Positions 47,921 through 56,599 of a DNA stretch of 64,000 bases are shown here, one piece after another; the first letter of the stretch is position 1; each line of letters starts with the position of its first letter. This stretch comes from Shewanella xiamenensis (GTDB lineage: Bacteria > Pseudomonadota > Gammaproteobacteria > Enterobacterales > Shewanellaceae): positions 1-64,000 of the forward strand of contig NZ_BMOP01000009.1 in NCBI RefSeq assembly GCF_014647135.1, given 5' to 3'. Below the pieces are notes generated by a model that searched no databases, was not told where the DNA came from, and saw only the letters and a list, made by a program, of their open reading frames with translations. Both the position numbers and the translations under genes were made by a program.

Positions 47921-50167
47921 ATGAGTACATTCACCGCAGTTGAAAATATCAGTCGCCGCGATGTGTTAAAACTCTTCGGCGCCGTCGGGGGCGGCCTCGC
48001 CCTTGGTGCCAGTGGCCTCAGTTGGAGTCCAATGGCATTGGCGCAGGACCAACAGGCGCGGCTCAATCTGTTTATCGCCATCGGTGAGGACGACAAGGTC
48101 TATTTGACCTGCCACCGCTCCGAAATGGGTCAGGGGATCCGCACGGGGATTTTGCAAATTTTGTCCGAAGAGCTAGAGGCTGATTGGGATAAAATTGTGC
48201 CTATTCAAGGGCTCGCCGATAAACGCTACGCCAGCCAAAATACCGATGGTAGTCGCAGTATCCGCGAAAACTATGATCGCATGCGTGAGATGGGCGCGAT
48301 GGCTCGAACCATGCTTGAGCAAGCCGCAGCAGCCCGCTGGAAAGTCCCTGTGAGTGAAGTGCAGGCTAAAGATCATCAAGTGCTGCATGCCAAATCTGGC
48401 CGTTCTGCCAGCTTTGGCGAATTAGCCCTCGATGCGGCGGCGTTACCACTGCCTGCGGCTGATTCGCTGCGATTAAAGGCGGTTAAGGATTTCAAGCAAA
48501 TAGGGGCTTCGCGTCAGATAGTCGATATGCAGGCCATGCTCACGGGAAAGGCTATCTATGGTTATGATATCCAAGTGGATAACATGCTTTATGCCAGCAT
48601 TATGCGCCCACCCGTATTGGGGAGCGATGTGGCAAGTCTTGACGATAGTGCAGCGCGCAACGTAGCGGGTGTGGTCGATGTGTACCGTTTGCCAACGCCC
48701 AAGGGCGCGCCCGCTTTTCAAGCCTTAGGCGGCGTAGCTGTGGTGGCGACAAATACTTGGAGCGCGCTGCAGGGACGTAAAGCCTTGCAAGTGAGCTGGA
48801 CTGAGTCTGCCAACAGTAGCCACGATTCTAAAACCTATCTGCAAGAGCTGGTGGACAAGGTACAAGCCCCTGGCAAGGTGGTACGTCAAGTTGGTGATGA
48901 GGTCAAAGCCTGGCCAAAGGACGATACTCTTAAGGCGATTTATACCGTGCCTTACCTTATCCATTCCTCCATCGAGCCGCCTGTGGCCACCGCCAATGTG
49001 ACCGAGAAGGGCTGTGAAATTTGGGCATCGACACAAACACCGCAGAGTACCCAGCAAAATGTGGCTGCGGCCTTAGGTATCGCCGAAGAGGCGGTCAAAG
49101 TGAATGTCACGCTTCTGGGCGGCGGCTTTGGGCGCAAGTCCAAACCAGATTTCAGTGTGGAGGCGGCGCTACTCTCTAAGCAATTTAAACGGCCGGTGAA
49201 GGTGAGTTGGAGCCGTGAGGATGAGATCCAAAACGGTTATTACCATGCCATCAGTGCCCAGTGTTATCAGGCCTTGTTCGATGCCAACAACAAACCGACG
49301 GCGCTATTAGCGCGTACGGGCTTCCCGTCGATCAGCTCCACCTTTGCCGAGGGCGTCGAGTATCCATCCGGCGGTGAGTTGGACTTAGGTTTTGTCGATG
49401 TGCCCTTTGCTCTGGCAAATTTACGCTATGAGGCTGTAAAGGCCAGCGCCCATAGCCGTATTGGTTGGATGCGCTCGGTATGTAACATCCAACACGGGTT
49501 TGGCGTGGGCAGTTTTGTCGATGAAATGGCCCATAAAGCCAAGTTATCTTGCCCCGATATGTGGCGTAGCTTGCTGGGGCAAGCAAGGCGAGAGACCTTT
49601 GAGAACCAAGGCTTTAAATATGGTAACTATGGTGAAGACTTAAATCGTCATCCCGTCGATGTTGGCCGTTATCTCAAGGTAATTGAGGCGGTTGAACAAG
49701 CTCAGGCTAAGGCGCCTAAAGCGGGTAAACATCAAGGTTGGGGCTTTGCCGTGCATCGCAGTTTTGTGAGTGTGGTGGCGGTGGCGATACGAGTTGAGGT
49801 CGGTGAGGATAAGCAGCTTAAAGTGCTGAATGCCATTGCCGCGATTGATGCTGGTACTGTGGTTAACCCCGATAGGGTGAAAGCACAGACCGAAGGCGCG
49901 ATAGTATTTGGTTTAAGCTTGGCGCTAATGGGTGAGATCAGTTACCAGCAGGGTAAGGTGATGCAGTCTAACTTCCATGATTATCCCTTGCTACGTCTAC
50001 CCCAAGTGCCCGAGATGGAGATCATCATTATCGACTCGGATGCACCACCTGCGGGTGTGGGTGAGCCCGGCGTACCGCCGGTGGCGCCTAGTCTGACCAA
50101 TGCGATATTTGCCGCAACAGGCCTTAGGATCCGAGACCTGCCGGTTAATAAACAGTTAAAGGTGTGA
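47921..50167 (+). CDS. Molybdopterin-binding subunit, IorB-type aldehyde/xanthine oxidoreductase family
   Basis: From ATG 47921 (GGAGGG ribosome binding site) the protein is 748 residues. It begins with a twin-arginine signal (SRRDVLKLFGAVGGGLALG) cleaved near residue 42. It has HRSEMGQGIRTGILQILSEEL, LLGGGFGRKSKPDFSVEA (pterin site near 402) and the C-terminal VGEPGVPPVAPSLTNAI with the catalytic glutamate. This resembles IorB (isoquinoline 1-oxidoreductase) and related periplasmic aldehyde dehydrogenases. There is no FAD subunit, so electrons likely go to a periplasmic cytochrome. Substrate is unknown; aldehyde or N-heterocycle oxidation is inferred. Confidence 0.9.
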   Translation: MSTFTAVENISRRDVLKLFGAVGGGLALGASGLSWSPMALAQDQQARLNLFIAIGEDDKVYLTCHRSEMGQGIRTGILQILSEELEADWDKIVPIQGLADKRYASQNTDGSRSIRENYDRMREMGAMARTMLEQAAAARWKVPVSEVQAKDHQVLHAKSGRSASFGELALDAAALPLPAADSLRLKAVKDFKQIGASRQIVDMQAMLTGKAIYGYDIQVDNMLYASIMRPPVLGSDVASLDDSAARNVAGVVDVYRLPTPKGAPAFQALGGVAVVATNTWSALQGRKALQVSWTESANSSHDSKTYLQELVDKVQAPGKVVRQVGDEVKAWPKDDTLKAIYTVPYLIHSSIEPPVATANVTEKGCEIWASTQTPQSTQQNVAAALGIAEEAVKVNVTLLGGGFGRKSKPDFSVEAALLSKQFKRPVKVSWSREDEIQNGYYHAISAQCYQALFDANNKPTALLARTGFPSISSTFAEGVEYPSGGELDLGFVDVPFALANLRYEAVKASAHSRIGWMRSVCNIQHGFGVGSFVDEMAHKAKLSCPDMWRSLLGQARRETFENQGFKYGNYGEDLNRHPVDVGRYLKVIEAVEQAQAKAPKAGKHQGWGFAVHRSFVSVVAVAIRVEVGEDKQLKVLNAIAAIDAGTVVNPDRVKAQTEGAIVFGLSLALMGEISYQQGKVMQSNFHDYPLLRLPQVPEMEIIIIDSDAPPAGVGEPGVPPVAPSLTNAIFAATGLRIRDLPVNKQLKV

Positions 50168-50192
50168 TGTTGTAAACGACACCTGAGTGAGC

Positions 50193-50219
50193 AAAAAAGC
50201 GCCTAATAAGCGCTTTTTT
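50193..50219 (+). terminator. Molybdoenzyme operon terminator
   Basis: AAAAAAGCGC-CTAATAA-GCGCTTTTTT is a short GC stem extended by A-T pairs. Confidence 0.88.
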
Positions 50220-50443
50220 CGTTTTTTTACCACAAATAAATTGCTTGTTAGCAAATTTACGGGCATTAATGCCGAAAATTAGCAATAGATCAGGTTTTTG
50301 TTACCAGAATAGAGGTAATTTAACCAATATGTTTACTCAAGTGACCTAAGGTATGCGGACTCGCGTACACATTCATTTGAATCGGTTACTAGTCGGCCTG
50401 TGAGTCAGTTTTCGATTGCAGATCCCTACTAAAAATTGATCGA

Positions 50444-50516
50444 CACGGAAGTGAAGGGCGCTATAACACCATAATACAGCTGCACCTTGAGCGCATTTGA
50501 GTAGTTAACTTCCGTG
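50444..50516. repeat. Spaced 9-bp inverted repeat before DUF1097 gene
   Basis: CACGGAAGT (50444-50452) and ACTTCCGTG (50508-50516) are perfect inverses 55 bases apart. The second lies 20 bases before the DUF1097 start codon, close to the ribosome binding site. It could be an operator pair or a 5' leader structure. Confidence 0.6.
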
Positions 50517-50536
50517 AAAACAATAAAGGGGTCATC

Positions 50537-51028
50537 ATGGAAAATCGTTGGCAGGTCGCTATTTCTGCGGGGCTATTAGCCGCAATATGGTGTGGTATCG
50601 CAGATACTTTTCATCTTGTTACTTGGATTGGCTTTTTAGGTTGTAGCACGTTTTTTGCTCAGCCGAAGGCCGGTTTTCAAGGCGTGATGATGGCGTGGTG
50701 CACCAATCTCTCCGGTGTGTTTTGGGCTTGGCTCATTATCAGCGGTAGCAGTTTTTTCGTATCGCCTGTGGCGGGTTATCTGTTTACGGGTATCGCTACC
50801 TCGGCAATGTGCCTACAGGCCAGTTATCAAAAACTCAGTTTTATTCCCGGTGCCTTTATCGGCTGTTGTATTACCTTTGCTATGGCTGGGGATGTGGCCA
50901 ATATTGTGCCGCCTTTAGTGTTAGGCGCCCTGTTAGGTTTTTGCATGAGCTTATTGACGGCGCAGTTAATCACTCTTCGCCAAAAATGGTCAGCATCAAC
51001 AGGTTCTGAAATCGCCAGTGCCGATTAA
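50537..51028 (+). CDS. DUF1097 inner-membrane protein
   Basis: The 163-residue protein has five or so hydrophobic helices (VAISAGLLAAIWCGIADTFH, WIGFLGCSTFFAQ, VMMAWCTNLSGVFWAWLI, FIPGAFIGCCITFAMAGD, VLGALLGFCMSLLTAQLI). Small residues and cysteines in the helices match the DUF1097/YcdZ family, whose members sit near porin-like or transporter genes but have no proven function. AAAGGGG-type ribosome binding site precedes the ATG. Confidence 0.82.
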   Translation: MENRWQVAISAGLLAAIWCGIADTFHLVTWIGFLGCSTFFAQPKAGFQGVMMAWCTNLSGVFWAWLIISGSSFFVSPVAGYLFTGIATSAMCLQASYQKLSFIPGAFIGCCITFAMAGDVANIVPPLVLGALLGFCMSLLTAQLITLRQKWSASTGSEIASAD

Positions 51029-51141
51029 TCTTCCATCACTTTTGTGTTCGCATGATAGCCATGCGGTAACTGAGTGATCGAATAGATGAGCTATAATGCT
51101 GATTTAGTACCCGATAGCTTTAGGTCTTAGGAAATATCAAG

Positions 51142-52596
51142 ATGAAACAAATCCAGTTTCGCACCATTGATGCCATATTGATCAAGTTCAGTCTTAACGG
51201 CAAATTTTGGATTGTCTGTTCTATGGTGGCGTTAATCACGGCTACCATCGCACTTATCAATTACCAACATGCTCACCGCAACCTAGAAGCAGCCTCTTTG
51301 GCTCGAGTTCAGGCGACGGTTGATGCCTTTGCCCAAGTCGCAAATGCGCAACAGTTACAGGGCGATGCATTATCACAATTTGCCCGAGACAATGGTTTAA
51401 GTGTTGTCTCTCGCCAAACTGAGGCGCAGCGCCAAAGGGATAATGTTACCGCCAGCGCCACGGTGGCATCTGGCAGCGCGCTCGCACTGTCGCAAAATGT
51501 GTCCGAATGGGAAAGTGATGGCCGCAGCGATGCTAATTTGATGTTTTGGTTTGCATTAATCGGTTTATTGCCCTTATTCCAATTAAGCTATTGGATTTCA
51601 ACTTCCCTCGGCGGTGGTCTGTGGGATATGTACATGGCCATCAAACGCTTAGCCGATGGCGACTTAAGTTTCAGATTAAACTTTTTCGGTACTGATGACT
51701 TCAGCTTAATCGCCCGCGAAATTGACCGCTGTGCCGATAACATGAGCGAAATGGTGAGCGCTATCCGCAATAATGCCCAAACACTTTCCCTCGCTGCCGA
51801 TGAGTTTAATCAGCAAGCAAAAATCAGCGGTGAGTTAATTGGTGCCCAGCATCAATTTTTAGATTCAGTGGCTGTGGCCATGGCGCAAATGACTTCGGCG
51901 ATTGAAGAAGTGTCGGTTAATGCCAGTAACACTTCACTACAGACTAAAGATAACGCCAGCCAAATGAGTGCCAACCAAGGGCGTATTAGCCATACGGTGG
52001 ACAGTATTGGTTTGCTCTCAACCAAAATTGGTGCAGCCTTTTCATCGGTAGAACAATTATCTAAGGATGCGGCGGCTATTGATGCGGTAGTGACAACCAT
52101 CAATAGTATTTCTGGGCAGACTAACTTGCTGGCGCTGAATGCGGCCATTGAAGCGGCGCGCGCAGGTGAGCAAGGTCGCGGTTTTGCGGTGGTTGCCGAT
52201 GAAGTGCGTACCTTAGCGGGACGTACTCAACAAGCGACAGTTGAGATCCAAGCGATGATCGAAGGATTGCAATCGGGCACTCGTCAGCTCTCCAATATCA
52301 CCACCGAGATTGTGGACCGCGCCGATGAAGGCCGCAGTGCCATTGTTGAAGTGGGTAACGATGTTGAAGGGATGGCGCAATCGGTAAATGCCGTCTTTGA
52401 TATGAGTAGCCAAATTGCTGCATCGGCGGAAGAACAAAGCGTTGCCGCTCGCGATATTGCTGGCCAGCTTAATGAGATCCGTCATCAATCCGATACCATT
52501 AAACAAACAGCACAGCGCAGTGTCACCCTAGCACATGATTTGCAACATGCCTCGGTTGAACTCGAAGGGATCCTTAAACAGTACCGCACTAGCTAA
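51142..52596 (+). CDS. Methyl-accepting chemotaxis protein with short periplasmic domain
   Basis: The 484-residue receptor has TM1 near residues 22-42 ([17 protein letters not shown]), a sensor region of only about 85 residues, TM2 near 132-152 ([21 protein letters not shown]), HAMP, then a signalling domain whose tip reads [20 protein letters not shown]. The small sensor has no recognisable dCache, HBM or four-helix module. A CCCGATAG element about 40 bases upstream loosely resembles a sigma-28 -10 box but lacks a good -35. Confidence 0.92.
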   Translation: MKQIQFRTIDAILIKFSLNGKFWIVCSMVALITATIALINYQHAHRNLEAASLARVQATVDAFAQVANAQQLQGDALSQFARDNGLSVVSRQTEAQRQRDNVTASATVASGSALALSQNVSEWESDGRSDANLMFWFALIGLLPLFQLSYWISTSLGGGLWDMYMAIKRLADGDLSFRLNFFGTDDFSLIAREIDRCADNMSEMVSAIRNNAQTLSLAADEFNQQAKISGELIGAQHQFLDSVAVAMAQMTSAIEEVSVNASNTSLQTKDNASQMSANQGRISHTVDSIGLLSTKIGAAFSSVEQLSKDAAAIDAVVTTINSISGQTNLLALNAAIEAARAGEQGRGFAVVADEVRTLAGRTQQATVEIQAMIEGLQSGTRQLSNITTEIVDRADEGRSAIVEVGNDVEGMAQSVNAVFDMSSQIAASAEEQSVAARDIAGQLNEIRHQSDTIKQTAQRSVTLAHDLQHASVELEGILKQYRTS

Positions 52597-53069
52597 GTGG
52601 TTGCTTTTATGTGGATTAGCTCTATGAGTCCTCATTAGCTTTGAAGCTGAATCTCGCTCCCTTGGCGAAGCGTAATAGTCAAATAAACATGGCGGTTACA
52701 TCTGATGTACCGCCATTTTTATATTCTTAAAATTAGACAATATTGTTCATTTAGTTTAACTGTAAATTGACTGTACATTTGGCCAAAAAACTTATACCCA
52801 CAGTCGTTTTGCTATTCAAAGGTAATAGGGTGAGTAACGTTGTCGAGATAGAAAGCTAAAGGCTCACGTGCGACCTTGAGGCTATGTCAGTCTCAATTTT
52901 TTTCTAAAGCATTAGCTCGATTTTTCCTCAGATAAGGTCCTGCGACTTTTGATGACGCTCATCCAAGCTACTTTGGCCTGTGCAGGTTGTAGAAGAACAG
53001 AAAGTGCATTATGTTGTTGAGCTAATACGGATGGCAGGATTTATTTTCTTATTGCGAAATGGAGTTTAG
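52597..53069. other. Intergenic region, 473 bases
   Basis: This holds the terminator at 52689-52720 and otherwise AT-rich sequence without a supported gene. Confidence 0.6.
52689..52720 (+). terminator. Terminator of the second chemoreceptor gene
   Basis: ATGGCGG and CCGCCAT pair, with an inner TACATC/GATGTA stem, followed by TTTTT. Confidence 0.88.
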
Positions 53070-53507
53070 ATGCAGTCTGAAACAATCTATAGAATATCAA
53101 TTATCATTCTTTGCTTTGCTAGTTTCTTCTTGAACTATATGACTGGTGGTTGGGAGTATCATAGTGACATCGTCAATGCGATGGAATGGCACGGTTTTAA
53201 TTCACAAATTCCGCATTGGCTTAAATTGTCCATAATTGGTCCTTTGCAGGTTGCGGCTTTAATTATGCTAAGTTTTAACCTGATAGCGAGGAATATATTT
53301 GCAATTCTAAGTTTAATCAGCTTGTCAATTTCATTGTTTGAAGGTGTTGCGGCGTACAGCGCTTTTGAAATTTTTATTGTACAAATCTTCTATTTTTCTA
53401 ATGGTGTAATTTTAACGCTTTCTTTTACAACGTTAAGTGACAAATTTCGCTCTCCCTTCATTGATAAGGCCTCACAATCGTCACTATCACCAGAAAATAA
53501 AACATAG
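53070..53507 (+). CDS. Orphan hypothetical membrane protein, AT-rich
   Basis: This 145-residue protein has four hydrophobic helices (ISIIILCFASFFLNYMTGG, LSIIGPLQVAALIMLSFNLI, IFAILSLISLSISLFEGVAA, IFIVQIFYFSNGVILTLSFT) and a polar C-terminal tail. TGGAG lies about 6 bases before the ATG. Codon use is clearly more AT-rich than in flanking genes, suggesting recent acquisition. I do not recognise the family. It stands alone between two terminators. Confidence 0.7.
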   Translation: MQSETIYRISIIILCFASFFLNYMTGGWEYHSDIVNAMEWHGFNSQIPHWLKLSIIGPLQVAALIMLSFNLIARNIFAILSLISLSISLFEGVAAYSAFEIFIVQIFYFSNGVILTLSFTTLSDKFRSPFIDKASQSSLSPENKT

Positions 53508-53614
53508 AAATCCAAGAGGCCGTTCAAATTTCTGTGTCAGGTTAATCTCAGTATGTCGATGATCAAATGTAATCACTCAATCATTAATCGGAGATTATAT
53601 TTTAATGACAAACA

Positions 53615-53642
53615 AAAACATCGGCTTAGGCCGATGTTTTTT
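53615..53642. terminator. Terminator between hypothetical gene and xthA
   Basis: AAAACATCGGC-TTAG-GCCGATGTTTT is a perfect 11-bp stem, usable from both sides. Confidence 0.92.
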
Positions 53643-53671
53643 ATATCGATTAAAGTAGACACTCAAGCGAG

Positions 53672-54484
53672 TTAGGCTTCTTTAAAGGAGCTCCAAATTG
53701 GCGCGTGATCTGAGGGTTTATCGATGCCGCGCAGATCGTAATCGACGTCGGATTCGATTAAACGCGCGGCCAGTGACGGCGTAGCTAAGATCACATCGAT
53801 GCGTAGGCCGCGGTTATCATCGAAGCCTTTGCTGCGGTAATCGAACCATGAATAACGCTCGCTGCGGTCGGGGTGCAGTTGACGGAAGGTATCCACCAGT
53901 CCCCAATCTTGCAGGGTTTTGAGCCATTCACGCTCTTCGGGTTGGAAGCTACATTTTCCGGTTTTTAGCCAACGCTTGCGGTTGACTTCACCGATGCCGA
54001 TATCCAAATCGATGGGCGAAATATTGATATCCCCGATAATGGCGATATCTTCATCGTTGCTATGATTAGCGTGCAAATGCGCCATTAAGTCCTGATAAAA
54101 CTTACGCTTAGCAGGGTACTTAGTCGGATGGTCAATGCTTTCGCCCTGAGGGAAATAACCATTCAGCACAGTTAGCGGACGGCCATTTGCCTGAGCAAAG
54201 GTGCCGATAATCATGCGGCGCTGGGCATCTTCTTCATCGGTTGCAAAGCCCTTTTGCACCTTAAGTGGGGCGACTTTGGAGAGCATGGCAACGCCATAGT
54301 GTGCCTTGCCACCGTGGTAATGCACGTGATAACCCATGGCCTCAACTTCGGCGAGCGGGAAGGCTTCATCGTGCACTTTGGTTTCTTGCAGACCGATAAT
54401 ATCGGGCTGATGGCTGTCGATTAACGCTTGCAATTGATGCAGGCGAGAACGCAATCCATTGATATTGAAAGAAACGATTTTCAT
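53672..54484 (-). CDS. xthA: Exodeoxyribonuclease III
   Basis: The 270-residue enzyme begins [18 protein letters not shown]. Active-site segments are [12 protein letters not shown] (metal Glu), [15 protein letters not shown] and [12 protein letters not shown] (catalytic Asp-His). It is the AP endonuclease and 3'-5' exonuclease of base excision repair; E. coli XthA is 268 residues. Its ATG overlaps the yciI stop (TAATG), so it is last in a three-gene operon. Confidence 0.96.
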   Translation of the reverse strand: MKIVSFNINGLRSRLHQLQALIDSHQPDIIGLQETKVHDEAFPLAEVEAMGYHVHYHGGKAHYGVAMLSKVAPLKVQKGFATDEEDAQRRMIIGTFAQANGRPLTVLNGYFPQGESIDHPTKYPAKRKFYQDLMAHLHANHSNDEDIAIIGDINISPIDLDIGIGEVNRKRWLKTGKCSFQPEEREWLKTLQDWGLVDTFRQLHPDRSERYSWFDYRSKGFDDNRGLRIDVILATPSLAARLIESDVDYDLRGIDKPSDHAPIWSSFKEA

Positions 54485-54783
54485 TAAGGCAGAACTCGTT
54501 TGAAGGGTTTAACCACAACGCTTTGATATACGCCCGCCGCGAAGTAAGGATCTGCATCTGCCCAGGCTTGAGCTGTGGCTAACGAATCGAAATCTGCAAC
54601 CACTAATGAGCCGCTAAACCCTGCATCACCTGGATTTTCGCTATCGATAGCCGGGTGTGGACCGGCAACGAGCAGGCGACCTTCATCGGCCAGTTCCTGT
54701 AAGCGTGCTAAATGTGCAGGGCGTGCTGCTAAACGTTTTTCTAAGCTGTTCTCAACATCTTGAGCTGAAATCATATACCACAT
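54484..54783 (-). CDS. yciI: YciI family protein
   Basis: The 99-residue protein begins [28 protein letters not shown] and has the YCII ferredoxin-like fold pattern with the conserved GPHPAID and DPYFAAGVY segments. Family members bind small aromatic or chlorinated molecules, but the YciI role is not established. It overlaps yciB upstream and xthA downstream by TAATG junctions, so the three are translationally coupled. Confidence 0.92.
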   Translation of the reverse strand: MWYMISAQDVENSLEKRLAARPAHLARLQELADEGRLLVAGPHPAIDSENPGDAGFSGSLVVADFDSLATAQAWADADPYFAAGVYQSVVVKPFKRVLP

Positions 54784-55328
54784 TATTTGAGTTCCTTGCG
54801 TTGATCTTCGGGAAGATGTTTATAAAGGTAAAAGACGGTGATTACGGTATTAATCAGGGTTAAGGCGGTGAGGCCAAACACTTTAAAATTCACCCAAGTT
54901 TCTAATGGCAGACTAAAGGCAACATAGATATTGACTAGGCCACAGATGGCAAAAAAGCTTACCCAGTACCAAGTTACATGTGCCCAAATCTTATCGGCCA
55001 CCTTCATCTCTTTACCCAACATGGACTTTAAAATCGACTTGTCGAGTAGTTGGCTCACGCCAAGGGCTAGGGCAAATAACGCATAAATAATAGTGACTTT
55101 CCACTTGATAAAGGCATCATCATGGAACACTAAGGTGAGGGTGCCAAACACTGTCACCATAGCGAAGGTAATCAGGTGCATCTTCTCCAATTTTTTATAC
55201 AGCGCATAGGTCACGACTAATTGCAGTGCGGTGGCTGCGATTAAGGCGCCACTGGCGATATAAATATCGAAAAATTTATAGACGGCAAAAAAGATAACGA
55301 GTGGCAAAAAATCAAGCAGTTGTTTCAT
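54783..55328 (-). CDS. yciB: Inner-membrane septation protein YciB/IspZ
   Basis: Starting at ATG 55328 ([28 protein letters not shown]) the protein is 181 residues, against 179 for E. coli YciB. It has five predicted helices and a conserved [18 protein letters not shown] segment. YciB influences cell-envelope synthesis and division. The open frame extends to 55421, but the extra 31 residues do not belong to the family. Confidence 0.94.
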   Translation of the reverse strand: MKQLLDFLPLVIFFAVYKFFDIYIASGALIAATALQLVVTYALYKKLEKMHLITFAMVTVFGTLTLVFHDDAFIKWKVTIIYALFALALGVSQLLDKSILKSMLGKEMKVADKIWAHVTWYWVSFFAICGLVNIYVAFSLPLETWVNFKVFGLTALTLINTVITVFYLYKHLPEDQRKELK

Positions 55329-55488
55329 AAATAATCGTGTTAAGAAGACGTGGGCTTGAGTGTAGCACGGGGGGCTAGAGGGAAAAAGCCGTGAAAGGTG
55401 ACCGATTGCTAACTGTTGCATGAAAGCGGCGGCAACGGCTGTTGTAATCCATATAGTCCATCAAGTCTGCGAGCTGCGACCGATAAGG

Positions 55489-56511
55489 CTAAGCGTGAGC
55501 AGCACATTTTGCTTGGGCGCGCGTAGCTAACGGGCAATCGCCGCAGCGATGACTATTCGTGAGTTGATACCTTAAGCAGCACACGCGGCGAATATTGCCC
55601 ACGTCAGCAACTGGGGCGGGTAGCAGATTAATGCTGTTATAGAGTGGATTAACCTCGCCATCGTCAAAGGATGTTGTGTTAAATAGCAGCGCCTTGAGGT
55701 GCTCAAATTCAATTTCTGGCAATGCCATTTCGCCTAAATACCAGTGAATAAGGTAGCCTAAATGGCTCCAATACAGCTTTGCGGGTGTTGGGCTTAGACT
55801 GGTTAATCGCTCAATGCTTGGGATTAGATGGTTTTGAATCCACTTAATAAGTTGTCGCTCGCGGTGGGGCGTTAAGACCGTGGTTTTAACTATGGCGGTT
55901 TTCACCTTAGGAGTGGGTGTTAATTGAAACTCAAAACCTGCGACTCTGCCCGAATTGTTGGGCCGAAGATAAAAATGCTCAGGCGCTATATCAATCAGCT
56001 CAATTTGCTCAATCGTGCTCGCGAGCGAGTGCGGCGCGTTAATAATCCATTCCAACATGGGGGGCACTAACAGACCGAAATACCACTGTCCCCAGAGCGA
56101 GTGCAGGGCTTTGGAATTATGGCTATGGCTGAGCAAAATCTGCTCGGGTATATTTTCTAACGGGATGGAAGCTGTGGTTTTTGCCAAAGGTGGATAGGCT
56201 TTGGCAAAATCTAGTAATAGCGATTGATACACGGCTGGCTGACTCCAAGTATCAATACTGAGTCCTTGGGGCTTGGTGGTTGCTACAAAATGCTGGGCAT
56301 AAAATGGGGCGCGCAGCGCCAGTCGTTGATTAAACGCTTTGGCGACTTGAGTTAAATCCGCAGGGCTTAGCGCTGTTAAGTCGGTTGTTTGCGCGCCGCC
56401 TACAGTGCCAACACTCTGTGAGGGTTTGTGATGACACTGCTTGGTATGTTCAGGTTGAGTTCCTCTGGAAAGCTTGGCTAAGGTCGGTATAGTTTTCCTT
56501 TGGCGCGCCAT
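55489..56511 (-). CDS. putB: FhuF-type siderophore ferric reductase
   Basis: The start is ATG 56511 with AAAGGAG 5 bases upstream; 340 residues. The C-terminal VCCLRYQLTNSHRCGDCP has the CC-x10-C-x2-C cluster motif that binds the unusual [2Fe-2S] of FhuF. It is cytoplasmic and should reduce iron in the imported hydroxamate siderophore to release Fe2+. Shewanella PutB, encoded next to the putrebactin receptor, has this role. The first 50 residues are a basic extension. Confidence 0.88.
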   Translation of the reverse strand: MARQRKTIPTLAKLSRGTQPEHTKQCHHKPSQSVGTVGGAQTTDLTALSPADLTQVAKAFNQRLALRAPFYAQHFVATTKPQGLSIDTWSQPAVYQSLLLDFAKAYPPLAKTTASIPLENIPEQILLSHSHNSKALHSLWGQWYFGLLVPPMLEWIINAPHSLASTIEQIELIDIAPEHFYLRPNNSGRVAGFEFQLTPTPKVKTAIVKTTVLTPHRERQLIKWIQNHLIPSIERLTSLSPTPAKLYWSHLGYLIHWYLGEMALPEIEFEHLKALLFNTTSFDDGEVNPLYNSINLLPAPVADVGNIRRVCCLRYQLTNSHRCGDCPLATRAQAKCAAHA

Positions 56512-56599
56512 AATCACTCCTTTGGCTTGAATTGATTAAACTGCGGCGAGTCTAGTCACCGCAGCTTTCATTGATGAACAGCTGGTTATCGACAGTCTG

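Larger units (their letters stand above)
50168..50536. other. Intergenic region, 369 bases
   Basis: This contains the molybdoenzyme operon terminator near the start and a spaced inverted repeat (50444-50516) before the DUF1097 gene. Nothing else is recognised. Confidence 0.6.

Noticed and set aside
51080..51125. Sigma-28 promoter before the second chemoreceptor
   Set aside because: CCCGATAG resembles the -10 box, but no TAAA-type -35 occurs at the right distance.
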